DNA of 64,000 bases from Oxytricha trifallax (GCA_000711775.1 ARYC01001385.1:25286-89285); one strand, 5' to 3'; counted from the first letter of the stretch, positions 10,440 through 24,639 are shown. Notes: generated by a model not told the origin, from the letters alone. Numbers and translations are program-made.

Positions 10440-13150
10440 TTACAGCTAACTATTGGTTCTTTTAGAGTTTAATTGTGAAATAGAATAAAATTTTCAATTT
10501 CAATCAAATTATTAATATATATTTATGATTATATGATCTCGGAAAATTTTACATTGAATATTCTCTAATTACCAGCAAGATGTTGCGAGCTACGATTAGT
10601 ATTAAGGAGATTAATTTGTATAACACCAGATTATAAAATTTAAATATACTTTTAATCAAATGAATTATAATAAATATTGTTTATATTATTATTTAAATTA
10701 GAAAAAAAAAGACTAAAAAAGACATATGAAAGAACAAAAATATTGATATTAAAGAAGTAAAACTTAGACTGAATCAAATAAATATATTCAAACATTTTAT
10801 CAATGATTTTATTTTTTAATTTAATTAATAAATTTAATATCTTCAGAAATCATGAATTTGTATAGTTGCAGAATAAAATGTATAAATTTCATTAAGATTT
10901 AATTGATAAAGCCAAATGGTTTAAAATTCAATCAAATAATAATTTTATATATTTCACAACACTTAATCTATTTAAAATAAAATTGATAAAAAATTAAAAA
11001 AACATTAACTAATTTCTATATTTTAATATCATAATAAATTTATAATTACATAAGAGCTAATTTCTGTTTAAATCTAAAAATTAAATATAAGTCTTTTATT
11101 TATTAAAAATATAATTTTAAAATTCATCTAATAACTATAATAAAATGAATTAGGTAATTTAATTCAATTCACATCTGAAAAAAAACAATTAAAACAATAT
11201 GTAACATTTTTAATATTGAATTTTAACAAATAAATTAATTTTTTCTCATTACTTATTTAAAAATCTTTTTGATAATGTTCAAAACTATCAAATTCAAAAA
11301 TAATTATTTACCAAAACTGAGCTTTTTAAATATAAGTATAAATATTTTAAGATTTATTAGTCCTAAATTGTTCTTATGATTGTCTCAGAATTTATTGTGG
11401 CAGAGTACAATATTATAATAGAAAATATGAGCATAAAGGAATTGTTATATATATAATATTTGTTTAATCTATTTATTTAATTATTTTAAAGTAAAATTAT
11501 TAATTTTATATATTTTATTATATTTGAAGAAAAATTTATATTTTTTTAAATTAATAAGTTTCATTATTAATTATTTTTATTATAATTAATTTTTAGAAGA
11601 TAGAATTAGTAAGATTATTGCTGATGAGAGTAGCAGATATCTTAGAATCAGACTCAAATGATAAATAGATAATGCATTTGAGAATTAAAAAATTATAATA
11701 AAGATAAAATTAGGAATAAATATGAACTCCTATTAACATTCATTAAACAATTAAATCAGATAAATGAGTTTGATATTAAGTTGGATAGTTGATTTTATTA
11801 CAAAATTGTAGAAGGTGATTTAAGAATAATAGTGGAAAATCATAATATAATGTTTCATGAATTATATAATATAGAATAAAAATGATCTACGCAAAAGATA
11901 AAAAGTGTTGACAACTGTATTTCGCCCTAGAATTAAAATTAAGTTGCACAAGGTTTTCGAAAAGTATTGAATAGTCATTGAGATAGAAAGAATAATTTAA
12001 AAGCAAAATGAAAAAAAGAGATAAAGAATTAATTATATTTCACAAATCAGAAAACCAATTCAAACGACTATTCAATAAGAATTTAAATTTTTTCAATTAA
12101 ATTAAATTAAAGGAAATAAATTACACAAAATGCCATGTAATTTTTTTGAAATTGATTGATAAATTTTAATTTATTTTTGAAACAATTTACCTACTCAATT
12201 TATCCATGTTTAACATTAAGGAACTGAAGAATTGCTTAAAAAAATAGGCAATAAAAATACAATAAAAATGTAAAAATAATGAATAATAAAGTCCAACAAA
12301 AAAAATGGGACAAAGGTGATAATCCAATCCGTTAGCATAAGAAGCTAAAAAAGTAGATTAACTTAAAAGTAAATGAAAACGAAAAAATTGAATTGTATGA
12401 TTCACGAAGCTTGATGAGAAATTATTTTAGATAAAAAAGGAATTAGGAACAACTTGATAAACTTATGACATTATTGTTAGCACAGATCATCATATGAGGA
12501 AAGTTACGATTAACCAAGAAATAAATAAATTTTTAGACATGATTAGAACTTAATAATTATACTTATCACTGTAATTACCATTTAAGTCAGCATTCTAAAT
12601 TTTTAGAAAAAAAATTAAATAATATAAAAATATTATTCATCTATCAATCTTAATTGAAGTGAGATTTAAAACAAAAAAGGAAGGTATGGAAAAGTAATTA
12701 AATTGGAAAATATGAAATGAAGGTTAGAACGTATGGGAGATCATTAAATGACCTAACAATAGAATTTATAAATGAGACCATCACCCAAATTGGTTAAGAA
12801 AATTGATATGGGTCTATAAGTTATCCTTTCCCCATTTACATCAATAGAAATTAGGAATGATACTCAAACTAATTAATTAATAGTAGCTCTGTAAAATTTG
12901 AAAAGTATCTTCAATTATATTCAAGTCTAATAAGAATTATCATTAACAATTAAAGGAGATTAATGAGATATTTACAGACATAGACAACAAGCTAATCCCT
13001 GAATTAGAATAAAAAATCAATAATGTAGGATGAAAGTTATAAAAGATGAAATAGAAAGGATTAAATTTAAGCTAAAAATCAAAATTAAAAAAAAATAATC
13101 TTATTGAAAATGATACTTAAAAATTCTTGAAAAAGATTTAACTATTTTAT
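10440..13150. repeat. Family C repeat, copy 1
   Basis: Aligns in the same orientation with 34830-37250. Shared landmarks: a block near 10450-10615 (34830-34990), CCCTA-AATTA-AATTAAGTT near 11925 (36175), a block ACTTATGA...GATTAATCAAG-AA near 12465-12530 (36535-36600), ACTTATCACT-TGATTGCCAT near 12560 (36630), and AGAGTATTTATTCAAAGTATC near 13155 (37195). A third partial copy of the left end lies at 17915-18070. Boundaries are approximate. Confidence 0.65.
11590..13130 (+). pseudogene. Decayed family C coding region, copy 1
   Basis: Several plus-strand segments look coding but frames change repeatedly: an EDRISKIIADESSRYLRIRL segment near 11595-11660, a Lys/Gln-rich segment near 12310-12500, and the region 12790-13160, which parallels the intact-looking frame at 36841-37245 (for example DIYRHRQQANP here against DIYKCRKQTDP there). 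In-frame TGAs interrupt this copy. Product unknown. Confidence 0.45.
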
Positions 13151-13768
13151 ATAATTAAAGAGTATTTATTCAAAGTATCATATATTTATTTTTAGGAGTT
13201 CTTGGCCGTTTTAAATATTATTATTTAGAAACTTAATTAAATATTTTTAGTTTATATATTAATTGCCATATATATTTTAAATATTCAATAAATTTCTGAA
13301 ACATTATTTACCCAGCTTTTTTATAAATTTTAATTATTGATTTTTAACATAATTTTAAATATTTAATTATTATGATATTTATATAATTAATTTAAATATT
13401 TATAACAAAAAATAATGTGCTTTTTATTATAATATATTAAATTAATTCGACTGATTTTAGCCTGAGATAACTACAACTCAATTTTAAAGTCTTAGATTGA
13501 TATTTTATAAATTTAAATATTATTATTATATAATATATTATATTTAAAAAAATGGGGGAGGAAGTTTCCTGACAAGAGGGAAGTTTCCTGTCAAGTAAAT
13601 TTAAATAAAATAATTAATGTTAATTAAATATAAAATTTTTGAATTAACAATTATCTACCTCATTAAATATCTATATAATAAGTTAAACAATTAATAAGAG
13701 TTAAAAAAGTTAAAATGCAATGATATTTAATATCTGAATTTTAGAAATATTACGAATTTATAATATCA

Positions 13769-14345
13769 ATCATTTATGTTTTTAAATTAAAAACTGTGTA
13801 AAGTAATAAATTAACGTAATATATTTATAATAACTTATATTGGAATTAAAATGTCAAAAGTAAAATAATGATGGAAGAATAACCTCCTTGAATTCATTAC
13901 CATTTATCATTGAAAAATCTAAAAGTAAGTATTTCCTATCAAATAGATTGATTGTAAAAGTTCTATATTCATGTGAATTAATCATTATACCTGATAAATT
14001 TCTAGAAATTTCATTTATATTCAGATTTAAGTATGTTAAATTGCGCTTGGTTGTTTTCTTAAATATAAACAGGATAATATAAAACCTTCCAATATATATT
14101 ATAATGATAATTATTTCAAACTTTTATTAGTAGTGGACGAAATGACAATTGAATTGGGAAATAGTAAAAAAAAAAATTATCAGAATACCTATTTATATAC
14201 AATAATGTATTAAGTAATTGCAGATAAAAAAAATGCCCCTTATTTATTTCTTTTATACTAACACAAATATAATCTAATTTATATTATTTAATTACAGGCA
14301 GTTTAAATTGATTTCTAATTTTTGTTTTTACTAATTGTTTTCTAT
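13769..14345. other. Insertion (or copy-A deletion) within copy B
   Basis: Relative to copy A, whose sequence passes directly from GAATTTAT to the equivalent of 14346, this block is extra. I see no terminal inverted repeats. A plus-strand frame open to TGA at 14140-14142 reads as a protein-like segment (PFIIEKSKSKYFLSNRLIVK near its beginning) but lacks an ATG. It could be an inserted IES-like element or ancestral sequence lost from copy A. Confidence 0.45.
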
Positions 14346-14860
14346 TTTATCAATAAAGTTTTTACTAAAATTTTTGAAAAATAAATAGACAACAATAAGA
14401 AATAAACATAAAATATTGTCAGATATGAAGTAGCTCTTGTAAGACTTCTCGAGTGGTAGAATAAATTAATTGAATCATAAGTTTATGAAAATCAAAAAAA
14501 CATGTTTAAATTTGTCAAGAATTAAAATTGTATAAATAAAAAAATATTAATTTTCTTGACAGTAAACTTCTCTAAATATTTTTTTAAATCATAAACCATA
14601 GCAGGAAACTTCCCCTCCCCTAAAATATTTAATTATAATCATATAACTCATTATTATATAATAAAATTTTTTTTTAACTTTAATTTTATTTATGTAAGCA
14701 CAATGTCATAATTCCATCAAAGATTAATATAATAAATTATTAATTTTATAGTATAATATTTCTAATTAATTTTATTAATTTTTTAAAGTCTTAATAAATT
14801 TATTTTAAATTATATATTCATAAGTCTTATTTAAAAATAAACCATACTATTTCTATATAT

Positions 14861-14950
14861 TTTCAGCAATCCTCGTAATACTCCTTAATAAGCAAAGATA
14901 TAGCTCTTCGTTTATCAACGACCTTATCAAGAACAAAGTAAATTGAATTA
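14861..14950 (-). pseudogene. Conserved coding fragment of family A/B, copy B
   Basis: Minus-strand peptide containing YFVLDKVVDKRRAISLL, ending EYYEDC then TGA. Counterpart of 733-818, where the frame instead continues past this point. Confidence 0.45.
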
Positions 14951-15539
14951 TTATAAGTTCTTTTATTTTAATTTAAAACTTTATCATATTTTAGTACTCA
15001 TTGCTGACTATTTAGCCCTTTTTTCTAATAGATAAATAATTATCATTATTTAAATAGACTTTTTGATTTTTTATAATTATTAAATAATAATTTGTTACGG
15101 TATCTTTGTAATTAATTAGGAAATGCAAAACTTAAATATATCAAATTTATTGAAAAAAATCTTTTATTTGCAGAAATCATTTTAATACTTACCATAATGC
15201 AAAAATGGAATTGAACTGGAAAGATTTATTAGTGTAATCCAAAATTCAATTTAATAGAGTAACTAACAAGGTACAAAGTTCAAATTATAAAACAAATAAA
15301 AACAAATAATGCCTAATTTAAACTATTTATTTTTAATATTTTAAAATATAATAATAATTTAAAATAATGACAAAATTGCCGAAAATAATTATTTTATTAA
15401 ACCTGCAAACAAAATATGTTAATTTCTATTAAATGTTTAAATTGAAAAACTAAATATATAAGCATCATTACAATAGGTGCACTGGTTTTTTAATGATTAT
15501 TAATCCATAGTTGCCAGCTATTTAGTTTACCATCAGTAC

Positions 15540-15960
15540 ATTACATATCTGCAAAAAACGTTAATAATTTCATCGTTAATCCTATCAAAATATGTAGCTT
15601 TAAAAGGAGGAAATTCTTATTGTGATGCAAAATATGAGATTTTAAGTACCCAATGTTAAAAAGGGCGTACTCAATAATAACCCTGATACATGTATATTAG
15701 TGTTCTACTACTCAATACTGAAACATTGATAGTATTTGATCCGATTGCAAGGATGAATGTCTAACTTGCAGTGATTTCGAAATTGCTATCATTGATGATG
15801 ATGTGTTTTGTTTGCGAGCTTGAATATGATTAGACATCAAATCTACAACAAAGAAAGTATTGATTGATTTTGAACTTAATATGTTTAAGAGGATCCATTT
15901 TGTTGGAGTTAAATTCAAATTACTTTATAACAATTCTATATGAAATTTTCAATTGTAATT
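15540..15960 (-). pseudogene. Family A/B protein fragment, copy B
   Basis: The minus strand encodes, in pieces, the same protein as 1434-1830. One long frame runs through NKMDPLKHIKFKINQYF and DVQSYSSSQTKHIIINDSNF; another gives TYFDRINDEIINVFCRYVMY then TGA. Frameshifts and an internal TGA separate the pieces, so this copy cannot be read through. Where copy A is disrupted, copy B is sometimes intact, and the reverse. Confidence 0.5.
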
Positions 15961-17914
15961 TATTTATTTTGCTGGTATTTCAATTCTTAATACATTAAAC
16001 TAGCTTAAAGACAGTTTGTTTGAGTTTTATTCAAAGTTTCTGGCAGTGATTTACCAGCATTCCAAAAGTATATTAAATTGATTTAACTCTAAGTACATTA
16101 ATTTGTAGTATGAATTCTATTAATTATATTCAAACAGATTTTTTATAAAAAATAAATAGTTAAATAATTTCATTGAAATAATCAGAACTAATATAAAAAC
16201 TTATAAATGCATTTTAAGAAGAGAATAATCTTTTTATATTATAGCTTGATTTTTTTAAAACCACATTTGGCATTACTCATTGTTTTTAAATAATTTAAAT
16301 TTTTTACTTTATTTTATTTTTAATTTCAATTATATTATTACTAAAACATTTGTTTTTATGTATTAATTTGGCTGGAAATTAAAATTTTGATAAAAAGCAT
16401 ATTTAAATAGTCGGATTATTTATGAAATTAGATTAATAGTATATTAAAAAAACTAAATTATTTGAATTTGCTTTCAAAATAAAAATTTGAATTATATAAT
16501 TTTGATTATCAGCTAAATTTTCAAAGATTTTAAAAGCATGGAAATACTTATATATTATTATATTTTAAGTATACAAACAATTTTTGTCCTAGTTTTAATT
16601 CAATTAATATATTGTATTTATTGCCGAAAATTCTTGTCAACGATTCTTTAGTTTTTATTTATTTATAAATTTTAACTTTAGTATCAATTACTTGTATTAT
16701 ATTTATATTAAAATTAAAAAAAAATGAAATATGAGGTTATATAAATTTGAAGAATTGAAAAAAATATTGATTTTAGTTAAGAAAGCAAAGAAAACTAAAA
16801 ATCAGTATTTATGGAATAAATTCATAACTTATTTTATAATTAATAAATATTTTTTGAAAATTATAAAAGTTTGCAATTAAATAATGAATTCAATCTATTA
16901 ATTTAATTTTTTTTAAGCTTTAATAAATAACATCAAAACACTTATAAAACAGATAATAAAAGTATTTATGGGCACATAAATTATATCTATATACTAAACT
17001 AATTAAACTCACCTTCTTAATTATTATAATGGAAATTTTAAATTTTCGAAATATAATATGCCTAGAAATAATATTTATTATAATTTAATTAACTTAATTT
17101 AAAGAGATATTTAAATAGACTTACACTATAAAATTTTCAATTAATATTTTTCCTTTTACTTCTTCATGCAAATGTAACTATAATTTATACTTAATATTCT
17201 TAATAATCAATTATTTTAATATAATAAATAACGCAATAATTTATTAAAAAATTACTTTTTTTTAACTAAAGTATTTTTTAAGATTCTATTTCAAAATTAA
17301 AAAAGTTTTTAAAACTAAATTTCCGAGTTATAGATCAAAAAATTTAAAAAATATTAAAAAATGTATATTAAATAAAAATATAAAAAAACTTAATAAAATT
17401 AAACAATTTGTGTAAGAAAATATAGTTTAATTATGTGTTTTAAATAATTGATAAATAAATTTTAATAATATTAATTAAAATAATGTATTTATCTTTTATA
17501 TTGTTTGAACTTATTTGAGTTTATTTATTTATTATTGTGTAAAACGAAATTTTTAAACTATATGTTAAGCAAATTTTCACATTTGCAATAAAGTAGCGCT
17601 AGTAACCAGAATATTTAGGTTATATATTATATGAGATATTATTTTTTATTTAAATTGCAGTAAAATTATTTATTACTTTTTATAAATTTATGATATAATA
17701 CTATTCCTTATTTCAACGCATTATTTGACAAAAATAACCAAAGTGCTATGTAAATATTTTATAGCCATTAATAAATTTGATATTTTTAAGAGATTCTAAA
17801 TAAAATATCAAAAAATCATATAGAAACGATTTAATTTTTATCCTTAATTTGCAAGAAAAAAAACAAAACATAAACTATACTTTTTTATTAAAAATATATT
17901 TGACAACTTAATAT

Positions 17915-18070
17915 TGTTTTGTTTTAGAATAAAATTGTGTTATAGAATAAGATTTCCAATTTAAATCAAATTATTTGAATATAAATTAATAACTTTATGA
18001 TTTATGCAACTTTATAGGCAAAAATATTATATAATTATAAGCAAGAAGTGGTAGGTACGACGAGTACTTA
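17915..18070. repeat. Family C repeat, partial copy 3
   Basis: Similar to the left ends of the family C copies near 10450-10620 and 34830-34990 (TAGAATAA-ATTTTCAATTT, then AGCAAGA and a GAT/ACGA-containing block). The coding part does not follow here. Confidence 0.4.
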
Positions 18071-18924
18071 TAAGATAAATTAATATAATATAAAATTATG
18101 AGAATGAAATATTATTAATTAATAAATTATTTTAAAATTATAATATTTATTAATAACATATTTAATATATTGAATATGATATTAGAAAAAATATAATTAT
18201 TGGTAAAAAAATAAAAATTAATTAAGAGGTAAATTAAGAAACTTTAAGAAATTCAAACTTTTTAATCATTACTTTTATATATTTATTATATAAAAGAATT
18301 ATAAATATTCTTAGGTGTTATGAAATTATAATGAAGTAAAAATAAGTAAATATATATATATATATATATAATTAAGATTATAATTATTTACTCAAAGTGG
18401 CTAAATTAATTAAATAATAATTATATTTTATTATAATTTTATCGATTTTATAAAGTCCATTAGAAGAAATGCACAACCATTAAATTTAAATCTATCTCTT
18501 TTCTATAATAATCAATATTTATAACGAATGAGTTAACTTCAAATTAAACTTTAAAAGTTATTTAATTTTTGAATATAAATTAAAAAATAAAATATAAATA
18601 ATCTTATAGTAAGAATAATAATTTAGTATTATATTTTATTTAATATTTTTATTTGTTTATTAGAATATTCAAATTTTATTATCACTTATTCTTTTTTGAA
18701 TCTATAATATTTAAAATTCAATAAATTACAAATATGATAAGGTAAAATTTTTTGAGAATAAATGAATTTTTTGATTAATACAGAATGACATATAATTAAG
18801 ATTAATTTAAGTCTTAATAAAAATGCAAGAAGGGAATATTTTTGCATAAGAGAGTAAATTTCAATGAAGCTATCTTAAAATGTATAAAATGAAATAACCC
18901 AAGATATTTTGGGTCACTAAATTT

Positions 18925-18960
18925 GCGCATGAGCGCTAATAATATGCGCTCTTGCGCTCA
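18925..18960. repeat. Short GC-rich inverted repeat with GCGC cores
   Basis: GCGCATGAGCGC and ATGCGCTC-TTGCGCTCA form overlapping short inverted repeats in otherwise AT-rich DNA. Function unknown. Confidence 0.4.
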
Positions 18961-19324
18961 TAAAATAACTTGTTAGCCCATAGCAATGCATTTTTGTCTT
19001 AATTCACATTCTTAATAGAGAATTAAGACTTGGCTATAAAGCCCTATTTTTAAAAGATTATCAATTATTTATATTAATTTTAATAATATAGTTTTAATTT
19101 TTAATTAAAACTTAAATATATTAAACTTAATTGGATTTCTCTATAGAGAATTAAATTCTGAGGTAACTGTTTAATTTAATAAATTGCGTTAATTTAATTA
19201 TTCCTAAATTTATTATATTTAATTAAGTATTTATTAAAAAAAGGGCATTAAGAGCCCAGAGAGGTTTCCCTATAAAAGGGCTGAATTAAGACAGATGTGG
19301 CATGAATTGGGCCAGATTTTCATA

Positions 19325-19374
19325 TATACCGCACAGCTGTGCGGATTTGTGATTCCGCACAGCTGTGCGGTATA
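19325..19374. repeat. Double palindrome CCGCACAGCTGTGCGG
   Basis: The 16-bp perfect palindrome CCGCACAGCTGTGCGG occurs at 19329-19344 and again at 19355-19370, 10 bp apart, flanked by TATA on both sides. Each unit can fold alone, and the two can pair as one long hairpin. It is one of the most GC-rich spots in the window. Possible protein-binding site or element terminus. Confidence 0.85.
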
Positions 19375-20963
19375 GTCAGAATATCTTGCGGGATTTCCAT
19401 ATTTGCACCTTGAGATCTCATCATTGTAATATGCCCCTAATTTCTTTACTTTTGTACTTATCTCAATTTTTTAAGACTTTTATCAAATATATTTAATCAT
19501 CAATCTAGATTAATTTTACATTTCACTTATTATCCAAAAATTTTATCTTATCTTTAGAACATAATATGAAAAGTATCAAAATAAGATTATAGCTAAACCT
19601 CCATCGCACATAAAAAATAATAATAACATTGAAATATATTTAGTAATTTATTTAATGACTCTAATTCAATTTTCTATTATAACTTTTGTAATGCAATCTC
19701 GCATTTATATAATGAAGTGTTAATTTATATAAAATTTAAATGATACTTACAAAATGATTGTATTTAAACTATAATCTTTATCATAATCGATTTGGACAAT
19801 TAAATATAAATAATAGATAGGATGATATTGAAAATACTTATTATTTATAATAAAAAGACATTGATGTTTTTTATTATAAACCATTTTATTACATATTTTT
19901 TATTTTATATCTGTAAAATTTTATTAAATATAAATTAAAAATAATAAGTAAATGCATTTTCTATTAGTTATGTCTAAGTTTTATTTCTAAAAAATAAACT
20001 ATTAATAATATTTATATATTTCTTAATCAAGTATGATTATTAAATTTTTGAAAATGAAACGCTTGTTAAATCTGCAAGATTAAGTGCTAAAATAATCATG
20101 AATATTTATAAAAGTAATTTCAATTTATTATAATTTTATCGAACAAGATAATTTGTAAAACTAATATTTTCTTCAATTTAAATTTATTAGAATTTATTGT
20201 TAATTAATTTAATTTATATTTATAATTACCTTATTCATTCATTTTTAAAATAACTAAATAATATTTGCATTTTATATTATTAAATTGGTTTTTAAATTAT
20301 AGTAGCGGAAATTTTAAAAAAAATTAAAAAATAAATTAATTAAAAGTTCTGTAGGTCTCGTCTCCTATTACAAATTAATTTCGAGATTAGATTAACTTAT
20401 AGATAATATAGAATAAATATTATATATTATTAAAAGTTATATTTAATTAAATATTTGTTTTAAACTTTGATATAATTAATGTCTATTATTATATGTAAAA
20501 ATTTTTATTTTATTTAGGTTTTAATTTTTTTTTTGGAGATATAGATGATTTCATTTCAGGCAATCAATTTTTATTGAGATTCACAGTTTTTTTTTATAGT
20601 ATTTTATATTTTACATTTTCTAATTAAAAAGTAGATATATACAGTAATATATATAGTTATTACTAGTATTTTATGAATTTTAGACAAAATAATTCTGATA
20701 ATATAAATAATTTAATTATGATATTTTAAAATATAATAAGTGGTTAAAATTTTATATATATATTTTAATGATTTATTTTTTATTATTAAATAGAAAATAA
20801 TTAAATTTTTTATTTTGAAAAAATATATATTACTTACAAACTTAAATTCTTACTTTGATAAAATTATCTGTATTTTATCTAAAATAAATATCAAATTGTT
20901 CGTTTAATTATATATATATATTAATAGTGTTTTGCATTAGTAATATATTTAAGATTGAAATAG
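19375..20963. other. AT-rich stretch, no gene recognised
   Basis: Low-complexity AT-rich DNA with homopolymer and TA runs only. Confidence 0.4.
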
Positions 20964-21265
20964 TGAAGACACTTTATGGAGACACTTCATGGAATATCTG
21001 GGCTCCTAGCGGTAATAATAATAGAGAGTGACATGCCTAGAAACGATTACTTGAGATACAAGAGTGAGAGATTCTAAGTAAAGAATCAAACTATATCTCG
21101 ATAAAAAATAAATGATTAATGGGGGTTTAAGCGAATTAGAAAATATTCAACTATTATAAATTTAAGTTAAGATAATTAAGAAACAATAGAAATAATCATA
21201 CAAAATCTTAAAAAGTTAAATTTAGATAACTGCTTCATGACTCTAAACTTATTAATGTAAGAAAA
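20964..21265 (+). pseudogene. Relic of TBE zinc-finger/kinase gene, 3' part
   Basis: Clear nucleotide similarity to the reverse complement of 61990-62290, the C-terminal part of the TBE kinase-like gene: GGAGACACTTCATGG, ATATCTGGGCTC, GTAATAATAATAGAGAGTGAC and ATGCC-AGAAACGATTAC. Stops and indels occur and neither TBE end is present, so this is a fossil of an older insertion. It begins almost where the relic at 32840-33225 ends in gene coordinates. Confidence 0.85.
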
Positions 21266-22669
21266 TTTTAATATAATTCCCTGTTTATTGAATTTAATTA
21301 AAAACCCTTTCATAAATCCCATTAAAATTCTTAATAAAGATGAGCTAATTGTAACTTTTAATAATTAAAAATGGTTTTGGGTTTTTTTAATAACTGTGAA
21401 ATATCGTTAAGATAAAATATGATAAATTTTAGCGGAAAATAGATGATTATAAAAATTTGATTAGGAATAGATATAAAAAATATCTTATCAAAAGATGCCA
21501 GGCCACCTACAATAAATGTAGGTTACAAAAACATATAAATTTTTTATAGTGGTCGTACCTGATAAGAATGGTGACTGACTTAAAATAAGTTTTAGACAAG
21601 CCACAGAAAGAAAAGGGAAGAGCACAAACTGTTTGAATGATGGTGTCTCTAATGAAAGATAATGGATAAATAGTATAAGCTGTTCTTAGATACCATTTAA
21701 TTTAGGCTAATCCTCATACTTAATTACATCAACCTTTTTCATTTTAAGTTAAAGATTTTCTCTTATTTTTCATAATTACTTCCTGAAAAATTTAATAAAT
21801 GATATCTGCAAATTTTAGCCTAAAATTAACCACCAGTAGCTACTAATATTTATAGGTACTATGAAATAATTACAAAAATAATTCTATAACTATATTTATT
21901 TACAATTAGATGTAAATACTAAATAAAAATTAAAGAATGAGTTTTTCTTATTTCACAATTTTTTGTTATAATTTGATGAAAAAAAGTAATTTAAAATTGT
22001 ATAATTTAGTAATTAAACTAAAACACATCATAATAAGAAGTATAGGAAATTTTACCTTAAAATTTTAGTGTAGGACTAATTAACAATTATTTAATCTATT
22101 GAAAAACACAAAAATTATAGATTTTTTAAGATAAATAATTAAATAAAGAATAGTATTATTTATTTTAAATTATTTTTCTATAGATGATAATGCCTGAAAC
22201 TTATCTTAGTTCCATCCATTTAGAACAATTTTGATAATACAAACACAAAGTACCACACAAATAATCAAGAATTAATTTTCTAAAACCTTTATAATAGAGA
22301 TAGTTTTTTATTTATTTTAGAGTTTTGGAATTATCTAATTGATAAATTATATCAACAAAACATTAAGTAACTGGATGTATGGAAGTTTTGAAAATTAAGT
22401 ATAATATTTAAAAAATAAAATCTATAATAAATTAGAATAATAACAAATGTAATATCTTCAGTTAAATAAATTAAATAACTTTTTTATTATTTTATATTTA
22501 TTATTTTTTATATGAAATAAGAATAAAAATTTAATATTCTAAATAAAATATTTTTAGTATGTAATTTAAAGTAACAATTGATAGAGGAATCTTTAAAAAA
22601 AATGATATATAAAATTGCAGGGATATTTTAAAATTAATTTAAAGTATATTGATATATTTTTATTAGTCG
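21266..22669. other. AT-rich stretch, no gene recognised
   Basis: No supportable feature. Confidence 0.35.
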
Positions 22670-22960
22670 CATTGTGGAAATCTAGGATTTAAGCTACTAT
22701 TCGGATAGAAAATTTAAAATGAACTAGACTATACTTTATGCAGTAACTCTCTATCGCTTCCTGAAGTAAGATAAATTGAGTTAATTTGTTTTTTTAGTTA
22801 ATTTATAAGCAGGAATTAAAGTCGATTTATATCGCACCAAAATAAGATAGAGGAGTACAATCAGTAGCTAAGACCAGCTAATTTTAAATAATAATATCGA
22901 ACAAGTACATATGATATAGGTATGGACAAAGCTAACTGCCACATATTTAAAATTAATGTT
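22670..22960. repeat. Decayed copy of inverted-repeat family P
   Basis: Resembles the element at 59431-59855: ACAAAGCTAACTGCCAC at its right end, AGACCAGCTAATTTT, a TATCGCTTC/GATAGAGG pair around the centre and GATTTAAGCTACTATTCGGATAG at the left. The arms are degraded. Confidence 0.5.
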
Positions 22961-24639
22961 AATTTGATCTTAATTAATTTCAATATAAAAAGTTATTCAG
23001 ACAATATTATTATTATAATTATATAATTTATATATAGTAAATTTTATAATGATATTTTTATTTTTCAATAATAGATCATATAAAATAATAATTTATTGAC
23101 ATTTTTTTGAAGTAAAATAAAATTATTATTAAATATGTTTATAATTTACTATTTTATTTAATTGAAATCAATTTATAATATAACTTATATTATATTTATT
23201 ATAATAATATTATGGCAAAATAGAGATTCAAAAGTGTTTAATTATATAATTTATTAAAACATCATAAGTTATCTATAATTAAATTTATATTAGTATTTAA
23301 TAGTAATTTTACAAATAAAATTGTAATAAAAAAATGATTTCAAAAAAATGAGGCAAAGTAATTTAAGAAAAATTATTATGAGTTTCCAGCAATTTGATTT
23401 TCTTCTTAATAATACCAATTAAACTAAATATATTAATAGTTTTCATTTATTGATTGAATATTGAATTTTTAGATAATGCATAATATTAGAATATCAAATT
23501 AAGTTTTAAGTTTTGATTTGTTATAATCTAAACAAGAGGTTTATTATTTTATATTTATATATTTTAAATAAAAATTGTAATTACAAATAATCTATTTTTG
23601 GAATTTTTAAACCAATTTCAAATCTGATTCTTTTCCTTTTATAAATCAAACATTATTTTTTTAAAGTATCTTATTTAAATTATTTATATTCATTTTTTAA
23701 TTTAGTAAATTAAGATTTGTTTTTACTATGATGTCTAGTAAAATTACAAAAATAATACTCAAATAAATATTTTTTTCAACTAATTGCGTAAAATAATAGA
23801 AATATCAAATCATTAACAAATAAGCAATTTCAATAATATTAAAAATAAATAAATAATTTAAAGATAAAAATATTTAGGTACTTAAGTAAAGAAGACTATT
23901 GGATGCTTTAGATCATGAAGTAATTAGAGATGTTACTTTAAAATTTTATATAATAATGTGTATTGAAATTTTTAAAATCATAATATATAGTTGATAATCG
24001 TTTAGTGAGTTCAAAAATATATATTTTTTTAGATTATATCTTAATTAATTATATTAATTTATATTCAGTTTATAAATAAATTGATATATTTTAAAGTTTC
24101 TAATAGTTTCATAAATTTAATATTTTATCAATAATTCTAGATAGTTTAATTTCATCTAGGTAACTATAGATTTTCTGAATATTAAAAGACTTTTTTTTAT
24201 ATAAATTAATTAATTAGAAGGGTATTATAATTATTAATAATTCATATATTTACCTAGCTATTATAAAACTAATCAATACTAAATTTAATAAAATATAAAT
24301 AATATTTTCATAAAATAATTTTGATGATAATAAAACCTCAATAGAAAGATATAATTTAAAAATAATAATTATAAGAATTTTTAGTTGTATATTTTTTATT
24401 AATAAATATAATTAATTATCAATGATTTTATTATATTATTATTAAATGAGCCTTTTTTGTGACCAAGTGCAAGAATACATGTGATACTATATAATGATAC
24501 TTTAAAATAAAGAATTTAAAATTTGGGAGAAATCAAAAATAAATACACAAACAAAACCCAATAGGCAAATATAAATAGGAGAGATAATATATTTATTTAA
24601 TTGCATCATTACTAAATTAGATAACTTAACTGCTGAATT
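22961..24639. other. AT-rich stretch, no gene recognised
   Basis: No supportable feature. Confidence 0.35.

Larger units (their letters stand above)
13495..17240. repeat. Family A/B repeat, copy B
   Basis: Second copy of the repeat at 1-3240 with the same order of landmarks. Its GGAAGTTTCC block is doubled (13560-13569 and 13579-13588). It holds about 580 bp (13769-14345) absent from copy A, and an extra GGAAACTTCC at 14604-14613. Confidence 0.8.
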
